Below, in pieces: positions 1-6,533 of a DNA stretch of 9,468 nucleotides. Each line of letters opens with the position of its first letter. The stretch's first letter is position 1. The notes beneath the pieces were generated by a model. The model was not told the origin of the DNA. It saw only the letters and a list, made by a program, of their open reading frames with translations, and made no database searches. Both the position numbers and the translations under genes were made by a program. The stretch lies in NCBI GenBank assembly GCA_030642845.1, contig DAOWMZ010000040.1, positions 1-9,468 of the forward strand, written 5' to 3'. Origin of the DNA: Candidatus Zixiibacteriota bacterium. GTDB lineage: Bacteria > Zixibacteria > MSB-5A5 > GN15 > FEB-12.

Positions 1-128
1 CACATGGTTTCCTAAATAAATATCAGGGAGAAAAATTGGACATAAATAACATTACAAAAATATGTGAAAAAATTATAGTTACACTAAATAAAGACAATAG
101 ATTTAATAAATTGATTAATAAAGCATAA
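1..128 (+). CDS. 3' end of an unrecognised protein (partial, AT-rich)
   Basis: Read from base 3, the frame stays open for 41 codons and ends at TAA 126-128. The other two forward frames are broken by several stops, so this is probably the C-terminus of a gene entering from the left. The peptide is rich in Lys, Asn and Ile, starts HGFLNKYQGEKLD and ends FNKLINKA; it would suit a terminal amphipathic helix. Only 25 of the first 120 bases are G or C, far below the genes to the right, which could mean a foreign origin (surface-polysaccharide genes often look like this) or simply a low-GC gene. The HGF near the start recalls the late catalytic-His region of alpha/beta hydrolases, but that is too little to name a family. 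It converges on the minus-strand run, with a terminator hairpin starting just after its stop codon. Confidence 0.55.
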   Translation, partial: HGFLNKYQGEKLDINNITKICEKIIVTLNKDNRFNKLINKA

Positions 129-157
129 AAAAGGCAGGATCACTATGGGATCCTGCC
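127..157 (-). terminator. Rho-independent terminator of the minus-strand gene run
   Basis: On the minus strand a perfect 9-bp stem (arms 149-157 and 133-141, loop 142-148) is followed directly by six T residues (127-132 on the plus strand are AAAAAA). It lies about 50 bases past the stop of the DUF3078-like gene and is the first strong terminator met by transcription from the right. On the plus strand the hairpin has no following T-run, so it should work mainly for the minus strand, although it begins 4 bases after the stop of the convergent gene. Confidence 0.85.
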
Positions 158-192
158 CTACAAAACACTCAAGAAAAATATTTACACGGTAA

Positions 193-209
193 AACACACT
201 TCGTGTGTT
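193..209 (-). terminator. Weak hairpin overlapping the DUF3078-like stop codon
   Basis: A 7-bp stem (arms 193-199 and 203-209) with a 3-base loop lies across the TAA stop of the DUF3078-like gene. On the minus strand it runs into a short TTTT. It could be an accessory terminator or 3'-end stabiliser in front of the stronger hairpin at 127-157. The short T-run makes termination here uncertain. Confidence 0.35.
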
Positions 210-1116
210 AGATCATTTTGAATACAAATCCAATCGCCAGAGTCTCTTTCCAGCGGCCTTTTAGGCTGACTTCTTTGTCATAAAGCAACTGAGTATATAA
301 ATTCACTGTGATGATTTTTGTGATTGAAGCACTGATTATATTCTCCCAGTTGACATCGATCGCTTTCCAGTAATCCTCGCGGAAAGTTCCCTTTACAGCA
401 TCTTCTTCAGAATAATAAAAATCCTTAAACAGAGTCAGCTTGCTTGTGTATTTTAAATTGTCATGAAATGCTAACTCGACATCAGTGACCGACTCAATAC
501 CAGCATCGGTGGAGGTCTCTGTTTCAGTGTTAAAAAGTGTATCAATAAAATGCTTAGTGAATAATTGTCTGATACCCAAACCTAATCGGGAGCTGACAAA
601 ATCTTTATCTTTTGAATAAAGCTTTTTAGCTACACCGACTGATTCGGTCAGTCTCATTGGACTTAACCAGCGTTTGTGATCAGGAACAGAACCGTCATAA
701 AATTGTGTCTCTACTCTAAAAGCTGCATAAGGATCTACAAACCATCCAAAAGTAAATTTGCCAACATTTTCCCAATCAATCAGGTCAGTCGATTTGACTG
801 GTTTTTTCCAGGGTTTGTCCGGTAAATCTATATTCTGTGTATGGGTCTGACCGAATGACAATTTGAGCGATGATCTGAAATTAAATTTTTGGCTGAGTTG
901 TTTTTCAGCAGAACCATTTAAGTTCGATACCCAGTTAATAGAACCGGCTTCACCACCGGTCCATGAATCGGAATACGAAGTCTGTGTGACAGTGAAATCA
1001 ATTATCATTGATTTATTCCAACCGGTATTCGTACTGTCCTGAGCATTTGCAGATACTATCAATAATAGAATAAATATAAATGAAACAATACTTCTGCATT
1101 TTATGTATGACATCAT
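208..1116 (-). CDS. DUF3078-like outer-membrane beta-barrel protein
   Basis: A 302-residue exported protein. Residues 1-26 form a signal peptide: a hydrophobic stretch (about 10-22) followed by ANA|Q, a good signal peptidase I site. The mature part begins with a GW, then a WTGGEAGSINW stretch that matches the Trp-Gly-Gly-rich opening of DUF3078 proteins known from Bacteroidetes and relatives. The rest is alternating polar and aromatic residues typical of antiparallel membrane strands, ending ETLAIGFVFKMI like a closing barrel strand. No enzyme motif is visible, and DUF3078 has no assigned function. Two ATGs lie in tandem (1116 and 1113); the AAGGAG at 1119-1124 is only two bases from the first and five from the second, so translation probably starts at 1113. 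It lies 8 bases after mscS, so the two are co-transcribed. The family call is from memory of the motif. Confidence 0.7.
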   Translation of the reverse strand: MMSYIKCRSIVSFIFILLLIVSANAQDSTNTGWNKSMIIDFTVTQTSYSDSWTGGEAGSINWVSNLNGSAEKQLSQKFNFRSSLKLSFGQTHTQNIDLPDKPWKKPVKSTDLIDWENVGKFTFGWFVDPYAAFRVETQFYDGSVPDHKRWLSPMRLTESVGVAKKLYSKDKDFVSSRLGLGIRQLFTKHFIDTLFNTETETSTDAGIESVTDVELAFHDNLKYTSKLTLFKDFYYSEEDAVKGTFREDYWKAIDVNWENIISASITKIITVNLYTQLLYDKEVSLKGRWKETLAIGFVFKMI

Positions 1117-1124
1117 TACTCCTT

Positions 1125-1940
1125 TTAATTTCCTGAAACCTGATGTATGTGAACATCCTGCTGCGGGAAAGGTATCGAAATACCTTTTTGATCAAAGGTT
1201 AATTTAACCTTTTCCGTCATATCAAAATAAACTCCCCAGTAATCGGCAGTTTTAACCCATGGACGACAAACAAAATTAACCGAACTATCGGCTAATTCCG
1301 AAACGGCAATTGTCGGAGCCGGATCGGTCAATATCCGACTGTCAGCTTTGACTAATTCTTCGAGAGTCTCTTTGGCAAGTTTTATATCATCATTATAACC
1401 AATTCCAAAAGTCATATCGACCCGCCGGGTATCTTTGGCAGAATAATTAACAATGCTTCCACCGGTAACCTGGCTGTTGGGAATTATTACTTTTTTGTTA
1501 TCCGGTGTTTTCATTATTGTATTAAAGATAGAGATTTCTTCGACAACGCCTGAGTTGCCTCCGGCTTCGACATAGTCACCCGTTTTGAAAGGGCGGAAAA
1601 CAATAAGCATCACTCCGGATGCAAAGTTCGACAGTGATCCCTGCAGGGCAAAACCGATGGCTAAACCGGCGGCACCGATAATAGCCACAAACGATGCAGT
1701 TTGTACACCAAGAGTTCCCAAAGCGGATATAAATACAAAAGTCAACAGTGCGATTTTGGTAAGTTTGAGAATAAACTTAGTTAATGTTTCATCTGTATTT
1801 GCCCGTTTCATCAGTCGTCCGATAATACCGGTTAATATTCCGATAACAATTCGACCGATTACGATAATCGCTATGGCACCGATAATCTTGATGCCATAAA
1901 TCGTACTCCAGTCAGCCAGTTTTTCCCATAAATTTTCCAT
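1125..1940 (-). CDS. Small-conductance mechanosensitive channel, MscS family
   Basis: A 271-residue inner-membrane channel, close to the size of E. coli MscS. It should release solutes when membrane tension rises during hypo-osmotic shock. Three hydrophobic segments are visible: TM1 about 14-42, TM2 about 57-80, and the pore helix TM3 about 82-115 with Gly/Ala-rich packing (GAAGLAIGFALQGSLSNFASG, starting at residue 89). The beta domain follows with FRPFKTGDYVE and IIPNSQV, then the alpha/beta domain. The C-terminus ends in the family's typical SIPFPQQDVHIHQ. A good AGGAG (1947-1951) lies 6 bases before ATG 1940. A 163-base gap separates it from panB upstream, while the DUF3078-like gene follows 8 bases downstream. 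It could be osmoprotection or, in some MscS relatives, solute export; nothing in the sequence decides. The family is certain, the exact paralogue name is not. Confidence 0.93.
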   Translation of the reverse strand: MENLWEKLADWSTIYGIKIIGAIAIIVIGRIVIGILTGIIGRLMKRANTDETLTKFILKLTKIALLTFVFISALGTLGVQTASFVAIIGAAGLAIGFALQGSLSNFASGVMLIVFRPFKTGDYVEAGGNSGVVEEISIFNTIMKTPDNKKVIIPNSQVTGGSIVNYSAKDTRRVDMTFGIGYNDDIKLAKETLEELVKADSRILTDPAPTIAVSELADSSVNFVCRPWVKTADYWGVYFDMTEKVKLTFDQKGISIPFPQQDVHIHQVSGN

Positions 1941-2017
1941 AACACACTCCTAATAATTAATAATAAACTTTAATTCTATTTAGTTAATTGAGATTATTTT
2001 GTAATGATAACAATGTG

Positions 2018-2044
2018 ATTGTACATGAGTTCCACCATATTCAA
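2018..2044 (-). promoter_or_regulatory. Possible promoter for mscS-DUF3078
   Basis: On the minus strand, TTGAAT (2039-2044) and TACAAT (2018-2023) are separated by 15 bases. The -10 matches 5 of 6 and the -35 4 of 6, but the spacer is shorter than the usual 16-18. The gap 1941-2103 holding it is AT-rich, so chance matches are likely. It would give a leader of about 70 bases before mscS. Confidence 0.3.
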
Positions 2045-2098
2045 AAATTCCATTTAATGAATTATTTTTATATACAACCAATCCATGACATAATAATA

Positions 2099-2111
2099 GT
2101 GGCTTAGCCAC
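2099..2111 (-). terminator. Small hairpin holding the panB stop codon
   Basis: A perfect 5-bp stem (arms 2107-2111 and 2099-2103) has the panB TAA as its 3-base loop. On the minus strand TATTATTATG follows rather than a continuous T-run. It is too short to be a convincing intrinsic terminator, so the upstream operon may read through into mscS. Confidence 0.25.
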
Positions 2112-2937
2112 CCTTGTAGTAGGATTCATCTTCTCCGGGGAAATCGCTATTTATAACATCTTTGATATACTGTTCAATAGCTGAATTTATGATGGGGGTA
2201 AGGTTGGCATATTCCCGTAGAAATTTTGGTTTAAATCCCTCCGGTCTTAAGCCTAACATATCGTTGGTGACCAATACTTGTCCGTCACAATGTGGACCCG
2301 CACCTATTCCAATAGTAGCGCAGGTTGTAAGAGATTCGGTTATCTCCTTGGCTGTTTCAATTTCCAACAATTCCAGAACCATAGAAAAGCATCCAGCTTC
2401 TTCCAATGCTAAAGCAGATTCTTTAAGATATGTTTGTGAGTCTATTGCTTTTCCCTGAATTCTCGGTCCTCCGAATCGATTGATTGATTGTGGTGTCAGA
2501 CCAATATGTCCCATCACTGGTATTCCGCATTCTATTACCCGTCTTATTGTATCGACCATTTCAATTCCACCTTCAATTTTAACTGCCTCGGCGTTCCCTT
2601 CTTTGAGAAATCGACCAGCATTTAAAACTGCCGTTTCTATCGATGGTTGAAATGACAAAAATGGCATATCAGCAATTATGAGAGCGTTCTTTGTTCCACG
2701 CGCTACCGCAGCAGTATGAGCAATCATAATATCCATCGTGATCGGAATCGTAGAGTCATACCCATGAATGACATTACTGGCGGAGTCACCCACTAATATG
2801 GAATCAATACCTGCGTTATCAAGAAGCGAAGCGATAAAAGCATCGTAGGCAGTAAGTACTGTTATTTTTTTACCTTTTGCTTTTTTCCGTACAAAAGTTC
2901 TGACAGTAGTTTTCTTTTTTCCGTTAATACGTGACAT
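2104..2937 (-). CDS. panB: 3-methyl-2-oxobutanoate hydroxymethyltransferase (PanB)
   Basis: 277 residues, the normal length. PanB transfers a hydroxymethyl group from 5,10-methylene-tetrahydrofolate to 2-oxoisovalerate, making ketopantoate, the first committed step to pantothenate and CoA, in the cytoplasm. The (beta/alpha)8 family motifs are complete: TAYD (29-32), VGDSASN with metal ligand Asp51, GYDSTIPIT (59-67), IADMPF with Asp90, VKIEGG with Lys120 and Glu122, GHIGLTPQS, the catalytic-base region VLELLE with Glu189, and GAGPHCDGQ (212-220). The N-terminus is unusually Lys/Arg-rich for about 24 residues. It is last in the tight folate cluster, 5 bases after the kinase stop. No clear Shine-Dalgarno lies close to ATG 2937 (the nearest GGAG is over 20 bases away), so translational coupling is likely. 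Its folate-derived cosubstrate explains its place beside folB and folK. Confidence 0.97.
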   Translation of the reverse strand: MSRINGKKKTTVRTFVRKKAKGKKITVLTAYDAFIASLLDNAGIDSILVGDSASNVIHGYDSTIPITMDIMIAHTAAVARGTKNALIIADMPFLSFQPSIETAVLNAGRFLKEGNAEAVKIEGGIEMVDTIRRVIECGIPVMGHIGLTPQSINRFGGPRIQGKAIDSQTYLKESALALEEAGCFSMVLELLEIETAKEITESLTTCATIGIGAGPHCDGQVLVTNDMLGLRPEGFKPKFLREYANLTPIINSAIEQYIKDVINSDFPGEDESYYKGG

Positions 2938-2942
2938 AATTT

Positions 2943-3605
2943 TTAAATAGTAGTTAGATCTCCAGCAGGAGAATAATATTTTTTACCGCTTATTGGTTTG
3001 TGTATTTGATTTACCAGATCATTGAAATGCTGTGGAGTACTTTCAAAATCTATGTTATCTGTTTTTACTACCAGCAGGGGAGAGTCGGAATAATTAAAAA
3101 AGAAATAATCATAGGCTTTGTTAAGAGCTTTGATATAATCGGTATCAATTGATTTTTCAAAAGGGAAATTTCGTTTTTGAATACGCTGCATCAAAATCGG
3201 TGTCGATGCCTGCAAATAAATCACCAGATCCGGTTTGGGAACATCTTTGGTGAGGATAGGAGTTATCTTATTGTATAGCGTCAACTCTCTGTCCGGTAGA
3301 TTTACCGAAGCAAAAATAGAATCACGCGCAAACAAGTAATCGGCTATAGTCCTTTTGGCAAACAGATCTCTTGTCTGAAGCTGCTGCTGTTGTTGAAAAC
3401 GAGTTAGCAGGAAATATAACTGGCAGGAGAAGCCGTACCTTTTGCGGTTTTTATAGAAATCAACGAGAAAGGGATTGTTGAAAATCTCGTCCCGGATTTC
3501 TTCGGCATCAAGAGCAGCCGCCAGCATTCCGGCGAAAGTTGTTTTACCAACTCCGATTACTCCTTCAACAGCAATATAATTTGGTTCAAATTTGTCTTGC
3601 GACAT
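2943..3605 (-). CDS. Deoxynucleoside kinase (deoxyadenosine/deoxyguanosine kinase type)
   Basis: A 220-residue cytoplasmic enzyme that phosphorylates deoxynucleosides to dNMPs with ATP for salvage. The P-loop GVIGVGKT is at 15-22. The substrate-binding block follows: NNPFLVDFY (43-51), then QLYFLLTRFQQQQQLQ (62-77), then the DYLFARDSIFA motif (89-99). The LID region RIQKRNFPFEKSID (141-154) keeps its arginines. The pattern matches the bacterial dAK/dGK branch of the family rather than thymidine kinase; the preferred base cannot be read from sequence alone. Its start overlaps the end of folK by 20 bases in another frame, and only a weak AAAGA precedes ATG 3605, so expression is probably coupled to folK. 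Neighbouring or fused folK and dNK genes are, as I recall, common in the Bacteroidetes/Chlorobi group. The last 20 residues past the kinase fold look unstructured. Confidence 0.9.
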   Translation of the reverse strand: MSQDKFEPNYIAVEGVIGVGKTTFAGMLAAALDAEEIRDEIFNNPFLVDFYKNRKRYGFSCQLYFLLTRFQQQQQLQTRDLFAKRTIADYLFARDSIFASVNLPDRELTLYNKITPILTKDVPKPDLVIYLQASTPILMQRIQKRNFPFEKSIDTDYIKALNKAYDYFFFNYSDSPLLVVKTDNIDFESTPQHFNDLVNQIHKPISGKKYYSPAGDLTTI

Positions 3606-4095
3606 GATCTTTATATAATATTATTTCTTTAGCTTCTTCTTCAATTAAAAACTCTGCAATCGGTTCTCTAGTGACCGGATGAATGACATCGGGATCAATT
3701 TCCAATAAGGGAACCATAGCAAATGGCCGGTTCAAAAGCTCCCGATGGGGAACTGACAAAACATCGGTTTCAATAATTTCATCACCGAACAATAAAATAT
3801 CCAGGTCAATCGGTCGTGGTTCTTTTTGCCCCTTACCGGTTCTTCCCATATTTTTTTCGATTAATTCGAGGGCATTTAATAACTCATTAGGTAAATACTG
3901 ATATTCAATTTTTGCAACCTGATTCATAAACGGAGGATTTTCACCTGCCATCTGTTGTGGCTCGGTGATGTAGATTCCGGAAGATGCAACAATTTCCAAT
4001 CCGGGGATTGTTTTCATTTTTGCCAAAGCAACCCTTAGATTCTTTTCCCGATCACCAAGATTAGAACCTAATAATATATATGCCGAAGTGTTCAC
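3586..4095 (-). CDS. folK: 6-hydroxymethyl-7,8-dihydropterin pyrophosphokinase (HPPK)
   Basis: 169 residues, typical for monofunctional FolK. It transfers pyrophosphate from ATP to 6-hydroxymethyl-dihydropterin, the step after FolB in folate synthesis. The start YILLGSNLGDREKNL (6-20) and the signature RPIDLDILLFGD (94-105), with Mg-binding Asp97 and Asp99, are diagnostic. VPHREL (115-120) and RPFAMVPLLEIDPD (123-136) complete the family pattern. The start is GTG at 4095, preceded by TGAGG five bases upstream; that Shine-Dalgarno overlaps the folB stop codon. A possible later start is not supported, since the first beta strand would be lost. The gene begins 7 bases after folB and its 3' end overlaps the kinase gene. 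No folP (dihydropteroate synthase) is present in the window. Confidence 0.96.
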   Translation of the reverse strand: MNTSAYILLGSNLGDREKNLRVALAKMKTIPGLEIVASSGIYITEPQQMAGENPPFMNQVAKIEYQYLPNELLNALELIEKNMGRTGKGQKEPRPIDLDILLFGDEIIETDVLSVPHRELLNRPFAMVPLLEIDPDVIHPVTREPIAEFLIEEEAKEIILYKDHVARQI

Positions 4096-4102
4096 TTAAG
4101 CC

Positions 4103-4507
4103 TCATTTCTCTTTGTCATTATCATTCAATAGTTTTGACATATCCGCCTGATACCGGGTAATTTCCACTTCGATATATTTTATATCCCCGGCAATCGGAG
4201 GAGTCATTTTTCTTACCTTTAAAGTTACACGATAAACAGGAAAACTGTCAAGTATTTTACCGGTTAAACTTGATGTCAACCGTTCCAATAATGAATAAGC
4301 GGTGTTTTCAACTTCTTTCTTAATCAGTTTGTACACTTCTGCATAATCGATGGTATCAGATAACTGATCAGTCTGTCCCGGTTCGGCTAAATCGACTTCC
4401 AATTCACAATCGACCTCGTACTTGCGGCCGGTCTCTTTTTCGGCGGCTGTCACTCCATGATAACCATAGAATGACATATCTTTTATTCTAATCAGATCTT
4501 TCATCAC
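4103..4507 (-). CDS. folB: Dihydroneopterin aldolase (FolB)
   Basis: 133-134 residues, slightly longer than the usual 120 because of a polar C-terminal tail. FolB cleaves 7,8-dihydroneopterin to 6-hydroxymethyl-dihydropterin and glycolaldehyde, feeding FolK. Visible motifs are FYGYHGVTAAEKETGRKYEVD at about 13-33, IDYAEVY with the conserved Tyr55, LLERLTSSL with pterin-binding Glu75, and the VRKMTPPI strand with the conserved Lys100. The open frame can start at GTG 4507 or ATG 4504. The ATG shares a base with the aminotransferase TGA (TGATG) and has AGCAGG about five bases upstream, so I favour 4504; either choice implies translational coupling to the gene before it. It is followed after 7 bases by folK, its pathway partner. 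Confidence 0.95.
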   Translation of the reverse strand: MMKDLIRIKDMSFYGYHGVTAAEKETGRKYEVDCELEVDLAEPGQTDQLSDTIDYAEVYKLIKKEVENTAYSLLERLTSSLTGKILDSFPVYRVTLKVRKMTPPIAGDIKYIEVEITRYQADMSKLLNDNDKEK

Positions 4508-5682
4508 AGCCTGCTTTTATTATGGAGGCGCAACCTCTTTTTTGCATTTTCCTGAGCAAGATTATAGGTTTTATCTGATGCGGTAGCCGAAAATCGAATA
4601 TATCCTTCACCGCTGTTACCAAAAGCAACACCCGGAACAGTTTGGATACGAATGCGACGATATAACTGACGTGCAGTTGTTGTCGATTGTTTCCTTTTAT
4701 TAGTTTTTGCCCAGATAAACGGAATCGAATCGTACCCGGCTTTTTCAAGTCCAAGAGTAGTCAATAATTTATTTGCTTCGGATATATTAGAGTTTAGAAT
4801 TTTGCGTATATCTTTGAGAGAATTAGAAGGAAACTGCCGGATAGCCGTTGTTATAGATTCGATATAATATCTCAGTATATGGGTATTAAAAAATTTGCTT
4901 GTTTGCCTCATACCGTTTATTATTTCACGATTTCCAACAGCAAAACCTACCGGAAGTGATGGAAGTCCGAAAGTATATGAAAAAGAACCGACCTCGACCC
5001 CTACATTTTTATTTTTTTTAATACTCAAAAATGAAATTGGTTTCCGACCCGAAATAGTGGCGTAGGCCGCATCATTTATTATCGCAATATTCTCTCTTGA
5101 AGCAATCCAAATCAGATCTGTAATAGCCTTTTCATTTAATTCGGCACCAGTAGGATTATGCGGAGAATTAAGAAAAAGAAGACGGGCAATCCGTCCCAAA
5201 GGGGAAGTAATGCGATCATAATCCGGTAGCCAGTGATTTTTGGCGCTTATAATATATCTTAGCGATTGTCCACCACAGCTAGTTACCAGACGGCTGTATA
5301 GAGGAATACCCAGCTCAGGTACAAAAGCTATATCACTATGATCAATAAATGAAAGGGCGATCTGCAACATGAGGTTTGAAATACTGCCGCCAATATAGAT
5401 TTCTTTTGACGGCTCCAGATTGACACCGTGATAACTTCTGTACCACTCTGCCAATTCTGTTTTAAGTTGTTCAATTTCAGTTTCAGAAGCAGGCTTGAGA
5501 GACTCCGATGTGATTTCTTTATCTTCAGGGAAAACTCCCGGCCAGTTAAATGTAGCCAGATCAAGGATTTTGACTTTTTTGGACTGGATCCTTTGTCTCA
5601 AACCTGGTATAAAAGAGGCTATATCCGGGGGGAGTTGGTAGAGACGGTCGGCCCGATCAACTACCACTTTTTTAATCAACAT
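4504..5682 (-). CDS. Class I/II aminotransferase homologue lacking the PLP lysine
   Basis: 392 residues, full length for the fold-type I aspartate/LL-DAP aminotransferase family. The PLP-binding Asn is in LNSPHNPTGA (Asn172), the pyridine-N Asp and ring Tyr in NDAAY (Asp204, Tyr207), and the substrate-carboxylate Arg in YIRFSATAS (Arg363). The active-site segment, however, reads GSFSYTFGLPSLPVGF (232-247) where the family has S-F-S-K-T-x-x-x-x-G-W-R-x-G-F. The Schiff-base lysine is Tyr236 (codon TAT, 4975-4977) and the phosphate-binding arginine is Pro244. The N-terminal substrate loop is also divergent (GGSISNLM). The frame is intact, so this is a maintained protein, not a broken gene. Ordinary transamination seems unlikely: it may be a pseudoenzyme, a binding or regulatory protein, or a PMP-dependent enzyme. 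It starts 15 bases after the aldolase-like gene and is coupled to folB by TGATG. Confidence 0.85.
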   Translation of the reverse strand: MLIKKVVVDRADRLYQLPPDIASFIPGLRQRIQSKKVKILDLATFNWPGVFPEDKEITSESLKPASETEIEQLKTELAEWYRSYHGVNLEPSKEIYIGGSISNLMLQIALSFIDHSDIAFVPELGIPLYSRLVTSCGGQSLRYIISAKNHWLPDYDRITSPLGRIARLLFLNSPHNPTGAELNEKAITDLIWIASRENIAIINDAAYATISGRKPISFLSIKKNKNVGVEVGSFSYTFGLPSLPVGFAVGNREIINGMRQTSKFFNTHILRYYIESITTAIRQFPSNSLKDIRKILNSNISEANKLLTTLGLEKAGYDSIPFIWAKTNKRKQSTTTARQLYRRIRIQTVPGVAFGNSGEGYIRFSATASDKTYNLAQENAKKRLRLHNKSRL

Positions 5683-5697
5683 TGATAGCTATCTCCG

Positions 5698-6402
5698 TTA
5701 TTTATTTTGAGACCAGGTTTCGTCAAGTTTCTGACGCATTTTTTCCAGTCTCTTAAAATCTTCCGATGGGATAGAGTCAATATTGCCCAATTGACGGGCC
5801 AGATGTACTATTCGGGCATAATGCTCAACTGTTTCATGCCTTAAAAATGCTTCATTAAGTGAACGGCCAATTGTAAGCAAACCATGATTTCTCAAAATAA
5901 AGGCATTATTGGCTTCAATATGAGGCTCCAGGCATTTTGGTACGGCATCGGTTCCGGGGGGAGCATAATCAGTTAGAGGAATTCCACCAATAGAGACGAC
6001 AACTTCGGGAAGAATATCCTCATCCAGATGGATTCCTGCTACGGCAAATGCTGTAACATAAGGGGGATGAGAATGGACACATGCCTTGATTTCCGGCCTG
6101 TTCTTGTAAACACAAAGATGCATCAAGTATTCACTCGAAGCCTTTTGGATCCCTTGCAGATGTTTACCATTGGAATCTACAATTACCAGATCTTCAGGTT
6201 TTAGGTTTCCTTTTGGTAAGCCTGATGGGGTAATCAGGATACGGTCGTCATCCAGTTTTACCGAAATATTACCATCGGTTCCGGCAATCATTTTCTGCGT
6301 ATGCAATTGCCGTCCAATTTCAACCAGCTCATTTTTCATCATAAATGGTGATGCCATAACTATATGGAAAGTAGCGACCTTAATCTGAAAAGTCAATAGC
6401 AA
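5698..6402 (-). CDS. Class II (zinc) aldolase/epimerase family protein, FucA/AraD type
   Basis: A cytoplasmic enzyme of the fuculose-1-phosphate aldolase / ribulose-5-phosphate epimerase superfamily. Numbering from the TTG at 6402, it shows GTDGNISVKL (41-50), PSGLPKG (59-65), SSEYLMH with the catalytic-acid Glu91, HSHPP with zinc ligands His110 and His112, and RNHG with the third ligand His173. All key residues are present, so it should be active, but the sugar phosphate cannot be named; fuculose-1-P, rhamnulose-1-P, 5-deoxyribulose-1-P or related substrates are possible. The first 15 residues of the longest frame are hydrophobic and atypical. ATG 6357 (MASPF) or the paired ATGs at 6342/6339 (MMKNELVEIGRQL) fit the family better, though none has a clear Shine-Dalgarno. 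It is the first gene of the minus-strand operon, 15 bases before the aminotransferase homologue. Confidence 0.88.
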   Translation of the reverse strand: MLLTFQIKVATFHIVMASPFMMKNELVEIGRQLHTQKMIAGTDGNISVKLDDDRILITPSGLPKGNLKPEDLVIVDSNGKHLQGIQKASSEYLMHLCVYKNRPEIKACVHSHPPYVTAFAVAGIHLDEDILPEVVVSIGGIPLTDYAPPGTDAVPKCLEPHIEANNAFILRNHGLLTIGRSLNEAFLRHETVEHYARIVHLARQLGNIDSIPSEDFKRLEKMRQKLDETWSQNK

Positions 6403-6417
6403 TGAAAATATGCTTAA

Positions 6418-6445
6418 ATAATAGAAATGTTGAATAATTTATCAA
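6418..6445 (-). promoter_or_regulatory. Candidate promoter of the aldolase-fol-panB operon
   Basis: On the minus strand, TTGATA (6440-6445) and TATTAT (6418-6423) are separated by 16 bases, each matching the sigma-70 consensus at 5 of 6. Transcription would begin near 6411, giving a leader of about 54 bases to ATG 6357. An alternative, TTGACT at 6391-6396 with TACTTT at 6368-6373 (17-base spacer), has a weaker -10 and would leave almost no leader. Confidence 0.5.
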
Positions 6446-6533
6446 ATCCTTCGTAAAACATATAATGAGAGTTAAATTTACAAAAACTGACATTTTTTAT
6501 GAAAAGTTGTAATATTTTTGAATCATAACAGGC

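Noticed and set aside
133..157. Perfect inverted repeat considered as a mobile-element end
   Set aside because: It is immediately followed on the minus strand by six T residues and sits between convergent genes, which is explained fully by a terminator; no transposase is nearby.
1585..1899. 104-codon open frame on the plus strand antisense to mscS
   Set aside because: It lies wholly inside the well-supported channel gene, is Ile/Pro-rich without recognisable motifs, and mirrors the membrane codons of mscS.
4488..4754. 88-codon minus-strand frame inside the 3' part of the aminotransferase homologue
   Set aside because: It is a shifted-frame shadow of an intact gene. Considered as a sign of frameshift, but the main frame is unbroken and keeps family motifs to its end.
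5428..5685. 85-codon plus-strand frame opposite the aminotransferase N-terminus
   Set aside because: Antisense to a coupled operon gene and with no protein-like motif.
6513..6520. TATTTTTG, matching the Bacteroidetes -7 promoter motif TAnnTTTG
   Set aside because: No TTTG was found at the expected distance upstream, the region is AT-rich, and a perfect TTGACA/TATAAT promoter lies closer to htrA.
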